DNA of 10,072 nucleotides, taken from contig JAJQHP010000231.1 of NCBI GenBank assembly GCA_021199695.1, positions 1 through 10,072 of the forward strand. Reading direction: 5' to 3'. Under the pieces are notes generated by a model. The model was given only the letters and a program-made list of their open reading frames with translations. It did no database searches and was not told where the DNA came from. Position 1 is the stretch's first letter. Each line of letters begins with the position of its first letter. The position numbers were made by a program, and so were the translations under genes. This DNA is from Clostridiales bacterium. Lineage in GTDB: Bacteria; Bacillota; Clostridia; Oscillospirales; Oscillospiraceae. Shown in pieces: positions 7,228 through 10,072 of the stretch.

Positions 7228-9207
7228 TCAGCTCTCGTAATACTTGTCGATGGCCTGGAGCAGCCGCATGAGCGTATCCTGGAGGGTGCTGTTGTGTACC
7301 TGCGCCCCCGCCGCCGCCGCGTTTCCGCCGCCGCCCAGCATCTCCAGGATGTACTGGACGTTGACCTCGCCCACGCTGCGGCCGCTGATAATGACCGTGT
7401 CCCCATCCGGGTACAGCACGAAGGAGGCGTCCGCCCCCGCCACGTTGAGCAGCTCGTCTGCGGCCTGGGCGGCGATGACCCGGCTCACCTGGTTGGGCAC
7501 TGCCGACACGGCGATGTCCCCGTGGACCATCTTGGCCATGCGCAGCACGTCGTACTTGGCGATGGTGTCGTCCAGATTGTTCTGGAACAGCTTTTTGACC
7601 TCGGTGGTGTCCGCCCCCCGGCGGCGGAGGAAGGCTGCCGCCTCGAAGGTGCGGCCGCCGGTGCGGAGGGTGAAGTTCTTGGTGTCCAGCACGATACCCG
7701 CCAGCAGAGCCTCCGCCTCGGTGCGGAGGAGGTCGGACGGCTCAATAAGGTACTGGATCATCTCGGTCACCAGCTCACTGGCGGAGGAGGCGTAGGGCTC
7801 GTGGAAGTTCAGCGCCGCATTGGAGATATAGTCCGCCGCCCGGAGGTGGTGGTCGATCACCGCCACCTTGGAGGCGGATTCCAGCACATCTCTGGCAATG
7901 ACCTGCTCCGGGCGGTTGGTGTCCACCACCACCAGCAGAGACTTGTTGTTCAGCCGGAGCATGGCCTCCTGACTGGTGATGAACCGGCCCTCATACTCCG
8001 GGAGCTGAGAAATGCGCTTTTTCATAATGGAGCCTGGGTAATAGGTGGGCTCCTCGATGATATAGGCCGGAACGCCCTTGTGCCGGGCGATGGCACAGAT
8101 ACCGATAGAGGCGCCCACGGCATCCAGGTCGGCAAAGCGATGCCCCATGACGAACACCTCGGAGCTGGTGTGGAGCAGCTCGTTGAGAGCGTTGGACATG
8201 ACCCGGCTCTTGACCTTGGTATGCCGCTCCGTCTCCTTGGTCCGGCCTCCATAGAATTCGAAATTGAAGCGGTTCTTGATGACCGCCTGGTCGCCGCCCC
8301 GGGAGAGGGCCATCTCGATGGCCAGGCTGGCAAAGTCCATCATCTCTCCAAAGCTGGCGTCCATGCCGATGCCGATGGAGAGGGTGGCGTTGACTCCGTT
8401 GGGGCTGACCACCTTATGCACGGCGTCCAGCACAGAGAATTTTCCCTGCTGGAACTGCTCCAGATACTGCTCCTCGAAAATACAGAGGTAGCGGTCCCGG
8501 TCATACCGGCACAGCAGTCCCCCGGAGGGCTGGAGCCAGGCGTTGATCTCGTCCTCCACCGAGGAGCGGAGGGAGCTTCTGGCCTTGTCGTTGGTGCTGC
8601 GGATCAAATCCTCATAGTTGTCGATGAGCAGGATGGAGACCACCGGCTTTGTGGCGTAAAACTGCCCCCGGATCTGTGCCAGAGAGGTGATATCGATCCA
8701 GTAGGTGGTAGCCAGCAGGGTCTGGTTTCCCTCCCCCGACCGGGAGACGTGGCCAAAGACCATGTAGCTCTTGCCCTCGATCTTGTACTCGGTGGGGCAC
8801 TCGGTCTTGCCGTCCAGCAGCCATTTGGTGGAAAAGCCGGGCACAGCGGCGTCGATCTTGGTGTCAAACAGGTGCTCCCGGTCCCCGGTGATCTTCAAAA
8901 ACCGGTCGTTGGACCAGATGACATCCCCGGTGTCCGGCTGAAAGATGACCATGGGGAGCGGCGAATTGACCATGGTATCCTTGCTGGCGGCGTCGATATG
9001 GTTGGTGACCCGGGCAATATACCTGGCCATCTCCTTCCGGCGGCGATTGCGGACGATCAGGTAATAGATGAACAGCACCAGCACCAGACCCAGCTCCACC
9101 AGGCCCAGCTGGAGCTGAAAATGACAGGTGATCCCGGCAAACACCGCCAGCACGATCAGATAGAGCCTGACCTTTGGCTCCAGGATACGATTCAGCTTCT
9201 GATTCAC
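7228..9207 (-). CDS. gdpP: Membrane cyclic-di-AMP phosphodiesterase GdpP (DHH/DHHA1)
   Basis: GdpP (YybT) hydrolyses c-di-AMP to pApA and so controls potassium, osmotic and cell-wall homeostasis. With the GTG start at 9207 the product is 659 aa, matching the B. subtilis protein length as I recall it. In that numbering there are two membrane segments (about 13-53), a PAS-like domain (about 75-150), and a degenerate GGDEF domain (about 165-305) where RYDRDRYL (234-241) stands in place of GGDEF. The DHH domain has GHRFADLDAVGAS (H356, D360, D362), VVVDTNRP (D429) and IDHHLR (D452, H453, H454); AGIVLDTKNF (D508) lies further on. A DHHA1 domain ends with GGGGNAAAAGAQ (625-636), where Asn replaces the usual His. 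The start rests on GGAGG at 9216-9220, 8 nt upstream; an ATG at 9231 (667 aa) has no good site. It is the first gene of the operon. Confidence 0.95.
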   Translation of the reverse strand: MNQKLNRILEPKVRLYLIVLAVFAGITCHFQLQLGLVELGLVLVLFIYYLIVRNRRRKEMARYIARVTNHIDAASKDTMVNSPLPMVIFQPDTGDVIWSNDRFLKITGDREHLFDTKIDAAVPGFSTKWLLDGKTECPTEYKIEGKSYMVFGHVSRSGEGNQTLLATTYWIDITSLAQIRGQFYATKPVVSILLIDNYEDLIRSTNDKARSSLRSSVEDEINAWLQPSGGLLCRYDRDRYLCIFEEQYLEQFQQGKFSVLDAVHKVVSPNGVNATLSIGIGMDASFGEMMDFASLAIEMALSRGGDQAVIKNRFNFEFYGGRTKETERHTKVKSRVMSNALNELLHTSSEVFVMGHRFADLDAVGASIGICAIARHKGVPAYIIEEPTYYPGSIMKKRISQLPEYEGRFITSQEAMLRLNNKSLLVVVDTNRPEQVIARDVLESASKVAVIDHHLRAADYISNAALNFHEPYASSASELVTEMIQYLIEPSDLLRTEAEALLAGIVLDTKNFTLRTGGRTFEAAAFLRRRGADTTEVKKLFQNNLDDTIAKYDVLRMAKMVHGDIAVSAVPNQVSRVIAAQAADELLNVAGADASFVLYPDGDTVIISGRSVGEVNVQYILEMLGGGGNAAAAGAQVHNSTLQDTLMRLLQAIDKYYES

Positions 9208-9215
9208 CTGCGTCT

Positions 9216-9220
9216 CCTCC
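9216..9220 (-). promoter_or_regulatory. Ribosome binding site deciding the gdpP start
   Basis: GGAGG, inside the longer run AAGGGAGGAG (9214-9223), is 8 nt upstream of the GTG at 9205-9207, an ideal distance. The in-frame ATG at 9231 would place this purine run inside the coding region and has only GGGCGGA abutting it. The GTG start also leaves a normal leader of about 40 nt from the TATAAT element. Confidence 0.75.
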
Positions 9221-9254
9221 CTTCTTCCCATTCCGCCCGAACAGGCTTGCTCCC

Positions 9255-9296
9255 ATTATATGTCCAAATTATGGCACAACAGAGCAGAAATTGCAA
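9255..9296 (-). promoter_or_regulatory. Promoter region of the gdpP-rplI-dnaB-tilS-hpt-ftsH operon
   Basis: Minus strand: TTGCAA (9296-9291), 17 nt, CATAAT (9273-9268) makes a plausible sigma-A promoter. A perfect TATAAT follows at 9260-9255 but lacks a matching -35 at 16-18 nt. Either or both may be used, with starts near 9261 or 9248, upstream of the gdpP GTG at 9207. No other convincing promoter is seen inside the operon. It faces away from the plus-strand promoter at 9365-9429. Confidence 0.6.
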
Positions 9297-9364
9297 GAGG
9301 ATTCCCAAAATGCAGGAAAAGCCCGGTCATGGGCCCCAGAGCCGCCGCCAGCAGCCTCCTGTTG

Positions 9365-9429
9365 TTCACAAATCGTTCCCAAACTTCTCACAAATTCTTC
9401 ATGCACTTCCCCGCCCCCTCTGGTATACT
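9365..9429 (+). promoter_or_regulatory. Four 11-bp direct repeats plus extended -10: response-regulator type promoter
   Basis: Four consecutive 11-nt units in exact register are visible: TTCACAAATCG (9365-9375), TTCCCAAACTT (9376-9386), CTCACAAATTC (9387-9397) and TTCATGCACTT (9398-9408). The last covers the -35 position (9401-9406, ATGCAC, a poor match to TTGACA). After a 17-nt C-rich spacer comes TGGTATACT (9421-9429), an extended -10. Tandem TTCACA-like half-sites every 11 bp are what OmpR/PhoB-family response regulators bind, and a weak -35 beneath the last site suits an activated promoter. No regulator gene is in the window, so its identity is unknown. The promoter faces no plus-strand gene and appears to serve the small RNA candidate at 9435-9540. 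Confidence 0.55.
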
Positions 9430-9434
9430 TCTCA

Positions 9435-9540
9435 TTGTCAGGAACGAAGCATTCAACAAACATCCTCCTTTCTTTTCTCTCTCTTTTTTCTCTCAACCCA
9501 CGACCCGGCAGACGAAAGTTTGCCGGGTCGTGGGCGTTTT
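9435..9540 (+). ncRNA. Candidate trans-acting small RNA with anti-Shine-Dalgarno pyrimidine tract
   Basis: The start (about 9435) is inferred from the extended -10 at 9421-9429 and the end from the hairpin and TTTT at 9497-9540, giving about 105 nt. The 5' third shows little self-complementarity. Positions 9464-9494 are 31 consecutive pyrimidines beginning CCTCCTTTCT (9464-9473), identical to the anti-Shine-Dalgarno end of 16S rRNA and thus complementary to AAAGGAGG sites. A strong 3' hairpin closes it. Known Firmicute small RNAs such as FsrA and RoxS use C/U-rich loops to cover ribosome binding sites; by analogy this RNA could repress many mRNAs. There is no plausible open frame and no plus-strand gene downstream. 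Alternatives are a relic leader whose gene is lost, or a chance promoter-like match. Not assigned to any RNA family I recognise. Confidence 0.45.
9497..9540 (+). terminator. Plus-strand intrinsic terminator with GAAA tetraloop
   Basis: Left arm 9497-9513 and right arm 9518-9534 form a 17-bp stem (one G-T wobble at 9511/9520), core CCCACGACCCGGCA with TGCCGGGTCGTGGG, around a GAAA tetraloop. CG and TTTT (9537-9540) follow on the plus strand. Read on the minus strand the stem is followed by TTGAGAGA, so it cannot be a normal terminator for the amylase gene, which already has one. This polarity is the main support for a plus-strand transcript here. Confidence 0.7.
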
Positions 9541-9558
9541 CCGGCCCGTCCGGATGCA

Positions 9559-9594
9559 AAAGGCTCCGCCGTTTTCCGAAACGGCGGAGCCTTT
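9559..9594 (-). terminator. Intrinsic terminator of the GH13 amylase gene
   Basis: A perfect 16-bp stem, AAAGGCTCCGCCGTTT (9559-9574) with AAACGGCGGAGCCTTT (9579-9594), has a 4-nt loop. On the minus strand it ends in CCTTTTGC. It lies 38 nt past the stop codon at 9633. The plus-strand side has TTTATACG, so weak bidirectional action is possible and could back up the small RNA terminator. Confidence 0.85.
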
Positions 9595-9632
9595 ATACGT
9601 GCGGAAATATGGCATTGTCAGAAAGGGGAGGG

Positions 9633-10072
9633 TCAGCTCTGCTCCCGCTCCCGGAACCGCAGCAGACGGCGGCCCATAGGGGGAACAGACACCGTCAGCC
9701 GTCCGTTTTTGACGGGGACGGCCTCTCCGCTGTCCAGGTCCGCAGCGGAGGGGAAGGCCCAGGGAATGGCGATCTCCGTCTCCGCATCTCCGGCGTTGAC
9801 CGCCAGGGCGATGGCCTCGTTCTCCAGCGTCCGGGCAAAGGACACCACTTGTCCCGGGCAGTCGCCCCAGACGATCCCACCGGAGCGGAGGCACTCGTTT
9901 TCCTTCCGCAGACGGCCCATCTCCCGGTAGTAGGCCAGCACCTCCTGGTCCTCGTTGCCCCAGGGATAGGTGCGGCGGTTGAAGGGGTCCTCAAAGCCGG
10001 TCATGCCCGCCTCATCCCCGTAGTACACCGTGGGCGCGCCGGGAAAGGCGAACAGCACCGCCAGCCCCAGCC
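9633..10072 (-). CDS. GH13 alpha-amylase family glycosidase (neopullulanase-like), C-terminal part
   Basis: Only the last 145 or so residues are in the window; the 5' part lies beyond the right edge, and the frame stays open to the last complete codon (10068-10070). The segment FPGAPTVYYGDEAGMTGFED and the following PFNRRTYPWG match the conserved block after the third catalytic region of the GH13 (beta/alpha)8 barrel. This form is common in neopullulanase/cyclomaltodextrinase (GH13_20) enzymes, which cleave alpha-glucans or maltodextrins. The remainder is a beta-rich C-terminal domain (from about QVVSFARTLEN to the end at REREQS), as expected. The catalytic Asp/Glu residues are outside the window, so activity cannot be judged. 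An internal GTG at 10058 is not the start. The gene is followed by its own terminator. Confidence 0.9.
   Translation of the reverse strand, partial: LGLAVLFAFPGAPTVYYGDEAGMTGFEDPFNRRTYPWGNEDQEVLAYYREMGRLRKENECLRSGGIVWGDCPGQVVSFARTLENEAIALAVNAGDAETEIAIPWAFPSAADLDSGEAVPVKNGRLTVSVPPMGRRLLRFREREQS

Larger units (their letters stand above)
9232..9632. other. 400-bp intergenic region with divergent transcription signals
   Basis: This is the only gene-free stretch over 300 bp. From left to right it holds the gdpP operon promoter (9255-9296, minus), about 68 bp with nothing clear (9297-9364), the 11-bp repeats and extended -10 (9365-9429, plus), the candidate small RNA with its terminator (9435-9540, plus), and the amylase terminator (9559-9594, minus). 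It is visibly AT- and pyrimidine-richer than the flanking genes. No tRNA, insertion sequence or convincing protein-coding frame was found in it. Confidence 0.7.

Noticed and set aside
9404..9475. A minus-strand small frame behind a perfect AAAGGAGG (TTG start near 9458, about 22 residues, or ATG at 9464 for a longer frame)
   Set aside because: The ATG is directly against the Shine-Dalgarno. The TTG frame is short with no family resemblance. No promoter lies between it and the amylase terminator, and the plus-strand signals explain the same bases better. Kept as the main rival to the sRNA reading.
7150..9930. A plus-strand open frame of 926 codons spanning gdpP and the intergenic region
   Set aside because: It is antisense to gdpP and runs across two terminators and into the amylase gene. 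It has no recognisable motif and no ribosome binding site worth noting. It is a shadow frame.
1..10072. CRISPR arrays, tRNA or rRNA genes, prophage or insertion sequence genes, defence systems
   Set aside because: I looked for spaced repeats, cloverleaf-like segments and transposase or integrase motifs and saw none. The coding content is core housekeeping genes.

Overview
The window is an ordinary, high-GC (roughly 60 percent) piece of a bacterial chromosome whose protein-coding genes are all on the minus strand. Protein features point to a Firmicute, most likely a gut Clostridia of the Oscillospiraceae type (Flavonifractor/Lawsonibacter/Pseudoflavonifractor-like): a GdpP-type c-di-AMP phosphodiesterase linked to rplI and dnaB, a tilS-hpt-ftsH cluster, strong AAGGAGG-type ribosome binding sites and intrinsic terminators. 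The lineage is inferred from gene content and style; no marker rRNA is present.

Reading in the direction of transcription (right to left): the 3' end of a GH13 alpha-amylase/neopullulanase-like gene enters from the right edge and stops at 9633, followed by a 16-bp hairpin terminator. A 400-bp intergenic region follows. A promoter near 9255-9296 then opens a tight six-gene run: gdpP, rplI, dnaB, tilS, hpt, ftsH. Gaps are 31-39 nt, a 19-nt overlap and a 1-nt gap, and the run closes at a 13-bp hairpin terminator (1404-1440). It covers c-di-AMP turnover, ribosomal protein L9, the replicative helicase, tRNA-Ile lysidinylation, purine salvage and the membrane AAA protease. In Bacillus subtilis these are two separate conserved clusters (gdpP-rplI-dnaC and tilS-hprT-ftsH). 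Next comes a monocistronic M20D amidohydrolase gene with its own extended -10 promoter, and at the left edge a perfect 11-bp inverted repeat that is either its terminator or a dispersed REP-like element.

The part not explained by the genes is the intergenic region 9232-9632. On the plus strand, opposite to every gene here, four 11-bp direct repeats in exact register (9365-9408) lead into an extended -10 element (9421-9429). About 70 nt after that comes a 17-bp GAAA-loop hairpin followed by TTTT (9497-9540). This is the layout of a response-regulator-controlled small RNA of about 105 nt. Its middle is an uninterrupted 31-nt pyrimidine tract that starts with CCTCCTTTCT, the same sequence as the anti-Shine-Dalgarno 3' tail of 16S rRNA. 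I consider this candidate sRNA the most interesting feature of the window; it is a prediction from sequence architecture only.
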